Below the pieces are notes generated by a model, which saw only the letters and a list, made by a program, of their open reading frames with translations, ran no database searches and was not told where the DNA came from. Shown here in pieces: positions 46,186 through 58,484 of a stretch of 64,000 nt of DNA. The DNA lies in the NCBI GenBank assembly GCA_033961575.1, contig CM066738.1, forward strand, positions 72,711,478 through 72,775,477. The letters run 5' to 3'. The translations under genes and the position numbers were made by a program. Numbering within the stretch: the first letter of the stretch is position 1; every line of letters starts with the position of its first letter. Source of the stretch: Aselliscus stoliczkanus (lineage: Eukaryota > Chordata > Mammalia > Chiroptera > Hipposideridae).

Positions 46186-46763
46186 CGAAGGTCCGACAAT
46201 TAAGGTTATGAACTAGTTGCAATGATGTTGCTAACCTTTTTTGATATCAGAGGGATTATTCATTATGCATTTGTATCAACTGGACAGTTAACCAAGTTTA
46301 CTATTTGGAAGTGCTGAAAAGGCTGCGTGCAAAAGTTAGACGACCTGAACTTTTAACCAAGAATTCATGGCTCTTGCATCATGACAATGCACGAGCTCAC
46401 ACGGCACTGTCTGTGAGGGAGTTTTTAGTCAGTAAACAAATAACTGTATTGGAACACTCTCCTTACTCACCTGACTTGGCTGGCACCCAATAACTTCTTT
46501 TCTTTCTTTACCTGAAGATAAAGGAAATATTGAAAGGAAGACATTTTGATGACATTTAGAACATCAAGCATAATATGAAAACAGCTCTGATGGCCATTCC
46601 AGAAAAAAGAGTTCCAAAATTGCTTTGAAGGGTGCACTAGGCGCTGGGGTCAGTGCATAGGTTCCCAAGGGGAGTACTTGGAAGGCGACCATACCGATAT
46701 TCAGCAATGAGGTATGTAGCACTTTTTCTAGGATGAGTTCACAAACTTAATTGTCCAATCTCG
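46186..46763 (+). mobile_element. Internally deleted mariner (Tc1/mariner) transposon
   Basis: The ends are inverted: CGAAGGTCCGACAATTAAGG at the left against a right end whose reverse complement begins CGAGATTGGACAATTAAG. Both are flanked by TA (46184-46185 and 46764-46765), the mariner target. At 578 bp it is under half of a full mariner. The N-terminal DNA-binding half is gone and the catalytic region remains in pieces. The terminal repeats share about 25-28 bp imperfectly. Confidence 0.88.
46235..46690 (+). pseudogene. Mariner transposase catalytic-domain remnant
   Basis: Reading across frames: FFDIRGIIHYAF holds the first catalytic Asp. LLHHDNARAHTALSVREFL holds the second Asp, in the open stretch 46305-46493. 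LEHSPYSPDLA follows. The position of the third Asp of the DD34D triad reads Asn after a frame break, and later EILKGRHFDDI and MAIPEK blocks contain stops. The family excises and inserts the element by cut and paste at TA. This copy lacks the paired helix-turn-helix domains, is frameshifted and has lost the third catalytic residue, so it is inactive. Confidence 0.85.
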
Positions 46764-46765
46764 TA

Positions 46766-49700
46766 TATACATATCTGATGTGTAAAAGGCAGAATCCATC
46801 TATATTTTGCAAATAGGAATTGGTGATGATCTGCCTTGAGGGTGACAGAGTACACTGTTCTTAGATGTTGAACCCTAGCTATCCTCAAGACCGAAAGGCA
46901 GGCCAGGGCAGATGTGGTGGGGAGAGCTTGGTCATAGTTGGTGGCGTGTGATAATGAACAATAGACCCCTAGTTTCTGACCCCTCCCATCTCGAGTAGGA
47001 GTATTAACCCAGGCTGAATCTCACCAAGAGAATTTCTCCAGCTGGGCCTCATCCTGCTGCTGTTTGCCATTTTTCTTGTCTAAGTGGCATTTCTCAGTGT
47101 TTGCTTCTACAGCAGATGGAACATCATGGCCATTGTGACTGTTTCCTTTGTTCAATTAGAGTAATCCCATTCCTCTTGCCAAAGGTTGATTGAAAAACAT
47201 GCATGTGTAGCACAATCCTGGCCCATGCATTTGAGGGAAAATCTTTTAGAGTATGGAGAATGTTTCTTGGAAGGGTTTTTTCTCTTCTAAGAAAGGAAGG
47301 CAGAGTTTGTATTGTTTTTCCTGAAGCTGATATGTAAAGACATGTAAAACCCAGAACTTCAGCAACAATTTTTCCCCAGCCTGAGATCAACCTCAACCAG
47401 AATCAGGATACTGGGTTTTTCGTGACAAGATTTACCAACTGAAATCAGTTGGTTCTGGAGCTGCTCTACTTCTGAACTTTGAACCTTCTCTTTTCTGATA
47501 GATTTCCTTATTTTTTTAAAGGCAACTTCTGTCAAATTCTGACACTTGGAGCCCAAACCACCTTTTCTGACACCAGGAGGTTTATTTCACTTCTCTGAAA
47601 ATGATGAAAGTAAGAAAACCCATGACAAGAAAATAAAATACAGCCTCTGAATTAGATTGGTTTTCATTACACTGGTACTGGTCAGACATGTTTTCTAGGA
47701 TGATTGTGTCATTTTCTTTGTTCTCTGTGAAGAAATCAATAACATATTCTAATTTTCATCTTGAAGTTAGTGTACAATTGTTGTAATATGTCTCCAGTAG
47801 TTTCCTTTAAATCAGTATTTAGATTAAAATAAAAGTGAGCCAAGTGAAGCACCAAATGCAAGCAGCTCATCATGAAGACACAGGCATACACTCAGCACAT
47901 GTCACACTGATTTTTCTGCATCACAGAAAGGGAGACTCAGATAGTGGGATATGCCCCACTCTACTTCCAGGCCCTGGGTCATGGTCAAAGAAAGACACTG
48001 TTGAACATCTTGAGTCACCTAACCATATGTAAAAAAAAAGTCTCTGCTAATTCTTGGCTTCCACGAATGCGGAAAGTCAATAAGATGATGGCTTTGAAAG
48101 CACCTTGCAAATTGTAACATGCTGGACACATTGGAGGCATTATTAGTTGGGGAGAGACAAAATTCTAGATTTGGTCCTAGAATAGCAAAAATAGTCCCAA
48201 TTTAAGCAAGGAATCAAGAATCATTTCTATTCTAGCTCATGTCTCAGGTAAGGATTTATGGGGTCTCCTCTTTGACAAGAATCATATGCTTTGTCTGAAT
48301 TAACAAGGGCTACCAGGAAAGTAGGTGGCTCAGCTCCTGCATCAGGAATGGGCTGTAGTTATTGGCTGCTGGTACATCTTTATACACAGTTCACAATCCC
48401 ATTGCATCATGTCACATCTGATATGGTATAATGCAATGTGACTAATGTAATCAGATGTGAAGTGCACTACAGCAACATGTCAAGTTGGAAAATTTGAAAA
48501 GAGAAATAGGCTTCTCTCTAACTCATGGTTGGGTTATTTCTTATTTCTCTCGGCCAAAGGGCTCTGTTTTCAGAGTGGAGAGTTTTCTGTGTCGACCTTC
48601 TGGCCAAGGGCATATGTCAGGAGGGTTAGTCTTTCCCGAAGGTGGTGACCCTGGGTACATGAGCTGGAGCCTCCAGTATCGCCCCCCCCCCCCCCGCCTG
48701 CCTTTCAAATCAACATGCCTCGCCTTTTTTCCCATAAGGTATTCACTCGAGAGGTGTGTGCTGCAAGCTGCTGATGTCTCAGAAAATGAAAGGAAGTCCG
48801 TCAATTTCACAAAGGTTTAGGAAAGCTATGCTTGGAAATTAATCAAGCTCCAGGGAGGAATTTTAAGGACCTAAAGTGGCTGAACAAAGGGAATATCATA
48901 CAAGTATGTGTATAATTTTTCAAAATAATAGCTAATGTGGATGCACAAGTTTTGATCTGTCAACTTTCTTTATAAGCTTCCTGCATAGAGCAGGGTAGGT
49001 GATCTTTATGACCCTTTCTCATTAACAAGTATGAATTACGGGAAAGGACTCTCTGTGGCTTGGTTTAGTGGAGACATCAGTCTCTTCCTCTTCTGCCCCA
49101 GGTGGCCCATAGTGTTCTCTCTCTCTCTCTCTTTCTTGCCCCTCTCCCCCCCCAATGTTTCCCTCCTTCCACCTTCTTTTCTCCCACACAGTTAAATTTC
49201 TAAGATACATGTAAGAGTTTAAGAGTCAAAAAGAAGCTCCAAAGCAGTGGCTGAGACAATTACATCAAAAACAGTCTTGATCAGTGGCCTGTGGAACCTG
49301 ATATGTAAACAGAAAAAATGGAGTTGCTCTGCGTGAAGCAGGTGCCGTGGCCCCACCTATCATCTTGAGTTTGCAAACCACTGCCCTGAAGCATAGAATC
49401 AGAGACCCCAGAAGTTTGGAAGGGAAAGATTATTTAACTTTCGTAGGGTGTAGTTGTGGAAATGAACCCAGGTCACCTGGTTGAACTGGGACTAGAACTT
49501 GGCTGCCCAGTCGTCCCAGTCCAGTCCTGTTGGGACTGTGGCCTGGAGGCTTAAGCTCTCTTTGTGGTGGGCTCAGGAGGCAGCAGGACAAAGCCCATTC
49601 CTTTCACGGACCCATTTCCATCCTTGCCCACTGCCTCACACTTCCATTCTCTCTACCAGGGGGCAAAAGGGCCCTGACAGAAGTGTAATAAACACAGCGT

Positions 49701-50670
49701 TAGCAGATAACTTCACCACTTCCTACAGAATTATGAAATAACTGAAGTTTGTCCATCACTTCCACTGACCTCCCATTTTGCATCATTTTTTTCTCTCCCA
49801 TGCCTCCCACCTCACTAGGTTCTTTTCTCCTGACTCCACCTGCCTTCCTCAAGTCATTTCCTTGACAGGACTGCACCCTACTCAGTTTGCAGCCCTTTCA
49901 TATCTTAGTCTTTCCCTGACCTTACCTTGGCCTCTCCCTCCCCTCCATTAAATCCTGCCTCTCCCGTGTACCATTTTATTGGACCCTGCCCTTTGCTCGG
50001 TGATAGCCAGCTAATATGAGAAACTAATCTGTTTTAATGTGTTACCACTCGCTAGCCACTGCTAGTGACTTAATGAGATTTTGAGTTTTACTTGTCTCAT
50101 CACAGGTCCTCTATTCAATTATAAACTCAGTAAGGGGGAAGCACCATTTGCTATTTCTTCTTTAACTCCCATAGCAGCTGAATAGTGCTAGGCTATGAGT
50201 ACTCTATAGTGATGTTGTTGAATGACTTAAAGGAATGGCGAGGTAGGTGGCTAGACCTGAGTGGAGATAAAGGTAAATAAATACTGACAAAGTTGTTTTC
50301 CAGACAATGCCAGTAAAATAGGCTGGCAAGTGAAACTGGTAAGTCCTTTTAAAAAGGAGTTAAAAAATAATCATAGAGGATAATTTAACTGACTCAAACC
50401 TTCAATAAAGTTTGCTTTAACTAAAACAGCAGCAACAACAAAAACAATAACACTGCAAACCAGCTACTTAGGCCTAAAACTGGTCCTAAAATCAAAGGTT
50501 TCTGTTGGGCCTCCCACTATCTTCTGGGAAGAAGTTTGCCTTAAAAGTCCAAAGCAAAAGTGCATACAAAATACACGTGTTATTAAAGCGCTGGGGTGCT
50601 GCAGAAACACATTAGCTGCAAGCTTGGCAAGTGTAATTTCTTGCAAACTGAAATATAAGAAAATCAAGAG
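46766..50670. other. Mostly unique non-coding DNA with simple tracts
   Basis: No gene recognised. Notable items are a 14-C run at 48682-48695, a TC run at 49113-49133, an 11-bp inverted repeat (TCACATCTGAT/ATCAGATGTGA) at 48412-48460 and probable L2 remnants around 49850-50240. Minus-strand frames at 47124-47556 are open but unidentified. Confidence 0.4.
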
Positions 50671-50675
50671 TCTAG

Positions 50676-50882
50676 AGTGGCACTGTCCAGTAGAACTTTC
50701 TGTGATGGAAATGTTTCCACTCCACCCTGTTCCAGACAGTAGCCATTAGCTACATGTGGCTACTGAGCACTTGAAATATGGCTAGTGTGCTTGATGACTC
50801 AAACTTTTAATTTCATTTAATTATACTCCATAAGGTAACAAAACTTAATGTTTAAATTTAAATAGCCATGTGTTATTTAAAA
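50676..50882 (+). mobile_element. hAT-type MITE
   Basis: CACTGTCCAGTAGAACTTTC, TAGCCATTAGCTACATGTGG, CTACTGAGCACTTGAAATAT and the T/A-rich continuation with AATAGCCATGTG are the pattern of a common mammalian non-autonomous hAT element with inverted ends. Family name not assigned. Confidence 0.6.
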
Positions 50883-50887
50883 AACCC

Positions 50888-51055
50888 GGCTATTTAAAGT
50901 ATGGTCCCTGGATTAGGAATACCGGCATCACTTGGATGCCCATCACTTAGAAATGCAGTCTCAGCATCCTCCCATACCCCACTCCCCCCGTACCCCGCCC
51001 CAAGACCTGATTCTGCATTTTTGTAATTCCCAGGTGAATTTCACATACGTTATAT
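50888..51055 (-). mobile_element. MER20/MER5-like hAT-Charlie MITE
   Basis: AAGTATGGTCCCTGGATTAG, CAGACCTGATTC-like and CATTTTTGTAATTCCCAGGT are the diagnostic order of these elements. Confidence 0.65.
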
Positions 51056-51074
51056 TTTGAGGTGTTCCTCTCTA

Positions 51075-51215
51075 GACCAACAGTTCTCAGTCCTGTTAGA
51101 ATCACCGAGAAGATTATAACCCCCTGAATGATTTTTAAACCATTCTGTTGCCTGGACTCCACCATGTGCCAATTAAATCAGAAACTCTTGTGGGGAGGCA
51201 CAGGGATCAGTATCA
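51075..51215 (+). mobile_element. Second MER20/MER5-like MITE
   Basis: ACCAACAGTTCTCAGTCCTG, TTAGAATCACCGAGAAGAT, TGCCTGGACTCCACC and AATCAGAAACTCTTGTGGGG follow the same family in the opposite sense, directly next to the first copy. Confidence 0.65.
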
Positions 51216-52279
51216 TTGCTGTCACACACCAATTCAAGGAAGAAATTTATAAAGGTTGCAATAAACATGCAATATAGAAATGAAAAAGAACCCAATAGAA
51301 CTTAAAACTATAAACAACTTTACATAAAAAGAGGCACAAGTATGCATGTTGCTCTCAAATAGCATACTAAGAAGAGATGAACATAGCAGGCATCTCTAAA
51401 ATAGTCTCTATACCAGTTGGAATCAGAAGTTCTCAAGGTATGAGAAGTGGTTAGTCTCTTAACCTGGGAGACCTGCTCTTGGTTTGGGGAGCCATGGGCA
51501 CAAGTTTATCTGATGTTAGTGGCTAGGCAGCTGAGGAGCTTTGCTGGTTACAGGAATCCAGGACTGTTCAGTCAGGGTGAAGTTCATCTATGGCTCTCAT
51601 TCATTCCTTATAAAGCAGGAAAGGGGGACTTAAAGAGGATATAGACAGACTGCCAACTCCAGAGCCCTTGATAATTCATGTGACAACAGGAGAAATGAAT
51701 TTCCACACAAATCATGTGCTAGGACATATGATCCAAGGCGAATTATGAATTCCTTAGACACCTGAGGCACTCATTAAATAAATAACAACTCCAGGCACCG
51801 AAGAGTAGAAGAGCCTTCTTTTCTGATGGCCTGAAGGTCCCAACAGGAAAGGTTGTCAAGAGCTGTACCTATTTTGCTGAGAAGACTTGGATTTAAGAAC
51901 TTTGCTTCTTCTTTGCAGCTATCATGAGTCAAGCTCAGTGGCTTCAGAGCACCATTCAAGAAACATTCTAGGTCCTTCTCTTGATGGGCTTCTTATATTT
52001 GGGAAGATAGGAAGGTGATTAAAAATGATTCTCTTTCTGATTTTTCCCTTTTCTGTTAAGAAAGCATTTCTTTGTGATTTGTGCTGTAATTATTTACCTT
52101 TTGTGCTGTAGCTAAAATTTTAAGAGTGGGTTGAAAATCTTAGATTTATAATGGACCAGGACTAAGTCTGAAGATCATGAGGAGATGCTTGATATGCCTG
52201 ATGGGAGGAGGGTCATGATATAAACAACTTGTTCAGGTAAGGGAGGTAAAAGGGGCATTTATCCTTATAGGGGCTATAT
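51216..52279. other. Unique non-coding DNA
   Basis: Nothing assignable; frames of about 60 codons only. Confidence 0.4.
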
Positions 52280-52500
52280 TCAACAACAAATTTTTATTGA
52301 ATATTTGAGGGTCCAGACACTGTTCTAGGTGCTGGGGATACAGTGATGAACAAAACAGACATTGTTCTGACTTCATGTTACTTACAGACTAGTCAGGAAC
52401 ACACAGCTGTTAAATGAACATGCAGATAAATAAATATATATTATAATGAACATCTATAAATTGTGATAAAGCCTATAAAGGAGAACTGTAGAAAGGAGGA
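52280..52500 (-). mobile_element. L2 LINE fragment, antisense
   Basis: CAAATTTTTATTGAATATTT, CACTGTTCTAGGTGCTGGGG, ATACAGTGATGAACAAAACA are the antisense L2 signature. Confidence 0.75.
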
Positions 52501-53439
52501 TAAAGGGGGGCTCTGACCAACTTAGATTTTGGCTGAAAGGATTAGAAAACAGGATAATGGGTCTTACTTAACAAGCAGAAGACCTCACACAGACTTGGAC
52601 CTATCAGATAGAATGGTAAGCTTAACTGTAAGCAGCAGTCAATTAAAGATGAAGACTAAAAGTCTGTTTATATACTAGTCAAGGAAAGATTGAGGTGAAA
52701 ATGCAGTGTCAAGCTGAGTGGCCTATCCTAGTACAGGCAGAATGCGATAATTCTGGTCAAAGATTAAAGAGATGTTTAAAGCTGAGACAACTGGAGGTGG
52801 AGAGTGGAAAAACTTACTGAGTAACAATGAAGCTCATGTCCCAACAGAAGTCATGGGAGCAGATGCAAACAGGTGGAACATTGAGGCAAGCCTGCCTGAT
52901 GTAGAAAGAAGGTAAGGTCTCTTTCTTCTTCTCTTGTATGAACAATGACTGGCTTCCCTGGCCTTGGCCATTTGAAGCTGGGAGGCTCAAGGGTTGCTGG
53001 AATATAGCAGGTCCCAAATGGGTACCCATTCCCACGCCCTGAAAGATTCTGCCTGGGGAATAAAATCACAGAGTCATAAAATAATGGAGATGCAGGGAAT
53101 GTAGTGTGCATTTGTTCCAACTCCTCATCTGATTTCAGGATGGACATCATGGATGCCTTCACTGATCACCAGACACTGAACCCCACACTGACTGGGCTCC
53201 TACTGGAGGTCTTAATGTCTCTAGTCCTTAAAGCGTGACCCTCAGCCTTGACCCATTTATATCTAACTTGTATTCACTTGAAGCCAACTCACCGCAATGT
53301 GCGAAGGCTGGTTTCACCCACAGGTTTCAGGATAGCATCAGAGCCTACTCTCATTAATGACCAAAAACCCTCTGCATCCTTCCCAAGACTTATTTCCTCT
53401 ACAAAATCCTCTGCTTTAGGCAAATTAATCTACTCATAG
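52501..53439. other. Unannotated; possible old CR1/L3 trace
   Basis: No gene recognised. AATCACAGAGTCATAAAATA with GTTCCAACTCCTCATCTG at 53065-53135 resembles the CR1/L3 LINE 3' end, but is too diverged to be sure. Confidence 0.3.
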
Positions 53440-53660
53440 TTCCGTGGGTACCTCATAGACATTCTTGGCTCACCACTTTTGTTCAAAGACCTTTCTGGTG
53501 TCTCTAGGTCCTATCAATCCGTTAAGACCCAGCTTAAATTCCAACTCCAACACGAAATCATGTTGACCACTGTCTTCTACACTTTGTGTAATATACTATT
53601 CTAAACACCACGGCATATCAGAAACTAATGTAACTGGCACATTGAATAAAGAAGGCTCAT
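53440..53660 (+). mobile_element. Possible L2 fragment
   Basis: TTAAGACCCAGCTTAAATTC is reminiscent of the L2 stretch before the 3' end; the rest is diverged. Confidence 0.35.
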
Positions 53661-53714
53661 GGAGAATAATCAGAAAGTCATTTACTTTTCTCTCTTTACA
53701 GACCTTGTCAATTT

Positions 53715-54140
53715 GTATTTATTAACTTATTCATTAAGTAAATATTTACTGAATGTTTACTGTATGCTAGGCATTATTTTAGGAACTGGGGATACAGTAG
53801 TGAACAGAATAAACAAAAATACTCCCATTTGTGGAGCTTACAATCTAGGGGAGGAGGAAAACAGTAAAACAAGTATGTAAGTGTAATATTTAGTATATTC
53901 AATAAAGGAAAGTGCTAAGGGAAAAAAATAAAGCAGCAGAAAAGAGACATAAAGTGTCAGCACTTTTAGAAAGTGTAGCCAGATAAGGCCTCACTGAGTG
54001 TATGCTTTTTGATTAAAGACCTAAAAACTATGAGGATGCTAGCTAATAGACACCTGGTGGGGTGACATCCAGGTGGAGGGGACAGCAAGTACAAAGGCTC
54101 TGAGGTGGGACTTATAGTGTTATGAGGTGGCATAGGCAAT
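53715..54140 (-). mobile_element. L2 LINE fragment, antisense
   Basis: AAATATTTACTGAATGTTTA, AGGAACTGGGGATACAGTAG, GGAGCTTACAATCTAGGGGA, ATAAGGCCTCACTGAGTGTA and AAGTACAAAGGCTCTGAGGT follow antisense L2 closely for 400 bp. Confidence 0.8.
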
Positions 54141-55539
54141 CCTGGGCTTGGTAGTGTTTCAACTTGACCCTTTCCCTCATTGCACATTTTTGGGGGTTCT
54201 TAAGGGTTGTCCCCAGTTCCTCTAATGTGGGGAATATATATTTCCCGGGTTGCTTATAGTTCTTTTCTTAAGTGCCAGGAATCTCATGGTTCTCCCCCTT
54301 GTTGTCACCACAACCTCCCAGGCAGCCCCTTTGTGCATCCTGTGATGATATTATGCTGGCAGAGCACCAGCGTGGCAGTCTCTGGCCTTTAGATTTTCTA
54401 GGCATAAGTCAGAAATCATCCCAATGGATTTTTAAATTATTTGCATGGACATATTAAGCATCTGGGAGGTTCTCTGCCTAGGATTTAGGCAAAGAATAAA
54501 CACCTTCCTTACCTTCCTTTTGGTGGAAAGGCAAGAAGTTTGGGTTTCTTTAAATACCACATTTTTTTTTTCCCGGTCTCTTCAACTTTTTTTCTCAGCT
54601 GAAGATGGGCAATCACCAAAGGATTGCAAAATAGTTTTAAAACTCTCTTTTGTAAATTAAACCCCATTTTATAATATGACATACATATGTTGGGGAAGGG
54701 CTCACTGGACTGAGATTAAATGGTGCCAGTCAATGTTACTAGAATATGCCGGGTGCCTGCAAATGGGGGGTAATGAGTATTAGTCAGCTAACTACTACCC
54801 AAAGCTTCTCTGATCTGCAGTAATTACTGCCTCTACCAGTCACTTAGTTCTTAACACATACTGCTCTGAGTTGTTATTTATTTTTAATTAATATTTAATT
54901 ATAAAGCCATACTCCAGTAAATTATCCATGCAAGCATTTAAAGTATTATACATACTGTTGAATCAATTTACATTTGCTAGCAATATAAAAGTTCAGTATT
55001 TTTTAACACAAACTTTTATTATTTAATCTTTTTATTCACAACTTCTTCATCTCTAGCTGGTGTTCTGTTCCCTTAGCTCACTAGTCACATCCTCTGTGAA
55101 TATTCAATCATTTTAGCACATAGTAGGTACTTAATAACTGCTCGGTGATGAGGATGATTGCTTTCTGGGTATGTAAAATAGTATGACTAAGAAGATATAA
55201 GAGCTGAAATCACACTTTAACTGAATCACACATTTCACTGAATCCTTTTATGTGTGAAAGTATGTATACAAAATATATAAAAAGATTATTACTCTATGCT
55301 GTTTTGGCTCTATAGTTGCTAGCTTCTTAGATATTTTCCTGCAACATGGTGGCACTAGTACTTCAGTCCTGGTCTGTAGTTGCCATAGAAAAGTTAAACT
55401 TTGAGACAGATTTGAGAATGTATTTTCTACTTTTGTTTACTTACATGTATTCGTTAAAACATTTTGTTGTTTATGGTTTAGGATCTGACAAATAAAAAGC
55501 TTGGAAATTGTCACTGCCATCCTTATAACAAGAAAAAGC
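54141..55539. other. Unique non-coding DNA
   Basis: No gene recognised. AT-rich at 54850-55030. TTAGCACATAGTAGGTACTT near 55113 is a short L2 or MIR-end trace. Confidence 0.4.
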
Positions 55540-57920
55540 TAGACAAAACTAAAACCAATGACATTTCTTATATACTTCAGAAAACTGGAGGCAAACCTCC
55601 ATCGTGAAATCTGCAGAGATAGGCAAATCTAGAGAAACAGCTGAGATCAGTTTACCTGGAATAGAAGTAGCTGGAGCCACAACTGGTAAGAATACTCCAG
55701 TACTAATTTTGAAGAATAGCTGAAGACTGAGCATAGTCTAGCATGAGAATGAGAAATTCCTAGGGACCACAGTCTTGGGAGATCCCACACTTTTTTGAAC
55801 TTTACTTATGAGGACTCCACCAGATTTTCAAGTTTAAGATCTGACAAAGATTCTTTCATGGCTCTGGCATGGGGAGAGAAAAAAATAATCATGTCATACA
55901 CTAAGAGACTTCTCCATAACAAACACCTGCTCTTTAGGGAGAAAGACTTTATCAGAGTTTTATTCCATTTGAGGAAGGGTGTTCCTCCCACTCCAGCCAC
56001 CTCTAAACCTCCTGGTTCACCTAAGAAGGTAAGAGTGAGGAACATAGTCAACAGAAATCAGGGTTCAAGGAAATAGAGTGGGGATGCTGCATCCAGAGGA
56101 GGGAGTAGGGATCATGCTGGGACAAGCTATCCCACTGGTGAATCACTATTGAAGGTTGCAGCCCCAAGACATAAACCTACTAAAATGTTTATATTTAGTT
56201 GGAAGATAATAGAATACTCCCTCTCCCTACTCTTGCATGCCTAACCAACAGGCTTTCAGGATATTAACAATGGGTAATGACTGAAAAAGCTGCAGTACAC
56301 AGACTCTTTGAGGAGGAGTACTTAGGGAAGCCCAAAGTCAAAAGGTAAGACCAAAACAAGGACACTAAAGGAATCTGAATCTGGCACTTATAGCTGCTGA
56401 AAACATTAAATCCAGTCTAATTCGCAGCCATATTAATCTAGAACCTTACAACAAAGTTGTATTTACCTCAGTACCGATTACCTAATACAACATGCTCTGC
56501 TTTAAACAAAAAATTATAAGGCATGCCCAAAAGCAAGTGAAAACACAGCCTGAAAACGTAAAACAATTATCAGAACCAGATTCAGATATGACACAACGGT
56601 TGGTATTATCAGACAGAAAATTTAAATAACTATATTTAATATGTTAAGGGCTCTAATGGAAAAAAGACAAGAAAATATGGGTAATATAAGCAAAGAGATG
56701 CAAATACTAAGAAACAATCAAAAGGAAATAAAAAATACTGTAAGAGAAATAAAGAATGACTTTAACGGGTTCATCACTAGACTCAACAGAGCCCAGGAAA
56801 GTATCAGTGAGGTGGAATATAATGATATGCAAACAGAAAAATGAATTAAAGAAAAATCAAAACAGACCATTCAAAAACTGTGGGACAAGTTCAAAAGGTA
56901 TAACATACTAAGGAGAAGAATGAAAGAACAGAGTCAAAAAAATATTTGAAGTAATATTGACAGAGAACTTTCCAAAATTAATGACAGACACCAAACCACA
57001 GATCTAGGAAGCTCAGAGAACAACCATCAGGATAAAAAAATAAATAAAAAAATATCTACACCTGGGCATATCATTGAAATTTCAGAAAATCAAAGACAAA
57101 GAAAATCTTGAAAGAAGCAAGAGGGGGGAAGAAAACCTCTCACATATAGAGAAAAAAGGATGAAAAATACAACAGACTTTTTATCAGGCACCATGTATAC
57201 AAGAAAAGTGTGGAACAAAATATTTAAGGTGTTAAAAGAAACAGACTACCAACCTAGAATTCTGTGTCCAGCAAAATTATCCTTCAAAAGTGAAGGAGAA
57301 ATAAAGACCTTCTCAGAAAAACAAAAACTGAGGGAATTTATTACAGAAGGTCTGCCCTGCAAGAAATGTTAAAAGAAGTTCTTCAGCAGAAAGAAAATGG
57401 AACATGGATTTATATAAAGAAACAAGTGTCAGAGAAGGAATAAATGAAGCACCTGTCCCCAGCTGAATAGAACCACATCTGTCTATCCTGGCATAACAAG
57501 CACACATCTACATCTATGAATGATGATTCTATCTTTAAAGGGCACAGTGTATGTTCTTGCATTCTTGCAGTCAGATAAAAAATATCATATAATGGATTTT
57601 ATTTGTTGTAGCCTTCTAAATAATGAACAGAAAGTTTGCGATGGGTACAGAAATGTTGAATTTGCAATTTAGGAAAGCTATGAACCTTATCTATATATGT
57701 ATAGGTATATTGTACATGTAAATGCATATACTATTCTAGTGACAAAAGATATGGGATAAGTTAAGAATAAGTAAAGGAAAATACAATTTAGGAAAAAAAT
57801 GCTTTAATAAACTCTTCAATAGAAAACAAAAACAAAACAGAACTTTGTTAAATAATATTGCCAACATTAATGTTAAATACTTTATATAGCAAGTTTTTAA
57901 AGATAACAGAGTCCCAGGCA
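55540..57920 (+). mobile_element. Old HAL1/L1M element, plus strand
   Basis: The plus strand carries L1-type ORF1 sequence (56641-57372), preceded by about 1 kb of 5' sequence and followed directly by AT-rich 3' sequence without any ORF2. This ORF1-only layout is that of HAL1. It is clearly older and more mutated than the copy at 21,482. Both boundaries are approximate. Confidence 0.7.
56641..57372 (+). pseudogene. L1/HAL1 ORF1 remnant
   Basis: The open stretch 56641-56844 reads as an ORF1p coiled coil (KEIKNTVREIKNDFNGFITRL). After stops, 57160-57372 reads as the C-terminal domain, with KVWNKIFKVLKET, QPRILCPAKLSFKSEGEI and KLREFITEGLPC. The order matches the minus-strand ORF1 at 22953-23920. 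There are several frame breaks and no intact start-to-stop frame. The ancestral role was coating element RNA during retrotransposition; the copy is not functional. Confidence 0.85.
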
Positions 57921-58084
57921 AAAATTTGGTGTGTTTTTAGCACACAGTTTTTGAGATCGTTCTATGTGCTAGGTGACAGAGGTAATAAGATAATTAAGCC
58001 ACCATTAAGAGAGAAGCTAATTGTATGAAGGTGCCATTTGGTACCTTGTACAATTTTAGTCACAGCTAATCTACTCCTTGCTGA

Positions 58085-58210
58085 ATTGCTAGAGCTTATT
58101 AAATTAGAGGCTTCTTGAGAACAAGGCCAAACCATTTATCTGGATAGCTCTACTCTTGGCACAATGTCTAACACATAATAGGTGCACAATAAATGTTGGT
58201 TAAATGGAAA
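58085..58210 (+). mobile_element. L2 3' terminal fragment
   Basis: AGAGGCTTCTTGAGAACAAG, TTGGCACAATGTCTAACACA, TAATAGGTGCACAATAAATG and TTGGTTAAATGG are the L2 3' end. Confidence 0.75.
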
Positions 58211-58214
58211 TTTA

Positions 58215-58333
58215 CAGGGTTGGCAAACTACCACCTGAAGGACAGTTTTGGCCTATAGGCCAAATATCCATCCTGTGACCTATTTGTGTAGGACTCTCAA
58301 GCTGATATATTTTTAAGGGACTACTGTAAAACA

Positions 58334-58379
<46 letters not shown>

Positions 58380-58484
58380 CACTATGTGACAGAGACCAGA
58401 TGTGGTTGGTTGGAAAGCCTAAAATATTTACTCTGCCACGCTTTACAGAAAACGTTTGCTGAGCCTTGCTTTATCAGGGCTCTC
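58215..58484 (+). mobile_element. hAT-type MITE containing (CA)n
   Basis: The left end CAGGGTTGGCAAACTACCAC and the right part GCCTAAAATATTTACTCTGC, CTTTACAGAAAACGTTTGC, CTGAGCCTTGCTTTATC are inverted ends of a widespread mammalian hAT MITE. The middle has been replaced or expanded by a (CA) run. Confidence 0.75.
58335..58379. repeat. (CA)n microsatellite inside MITE
   Basis: About 22 uninterrupted CA units. Confidence 0.97.
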
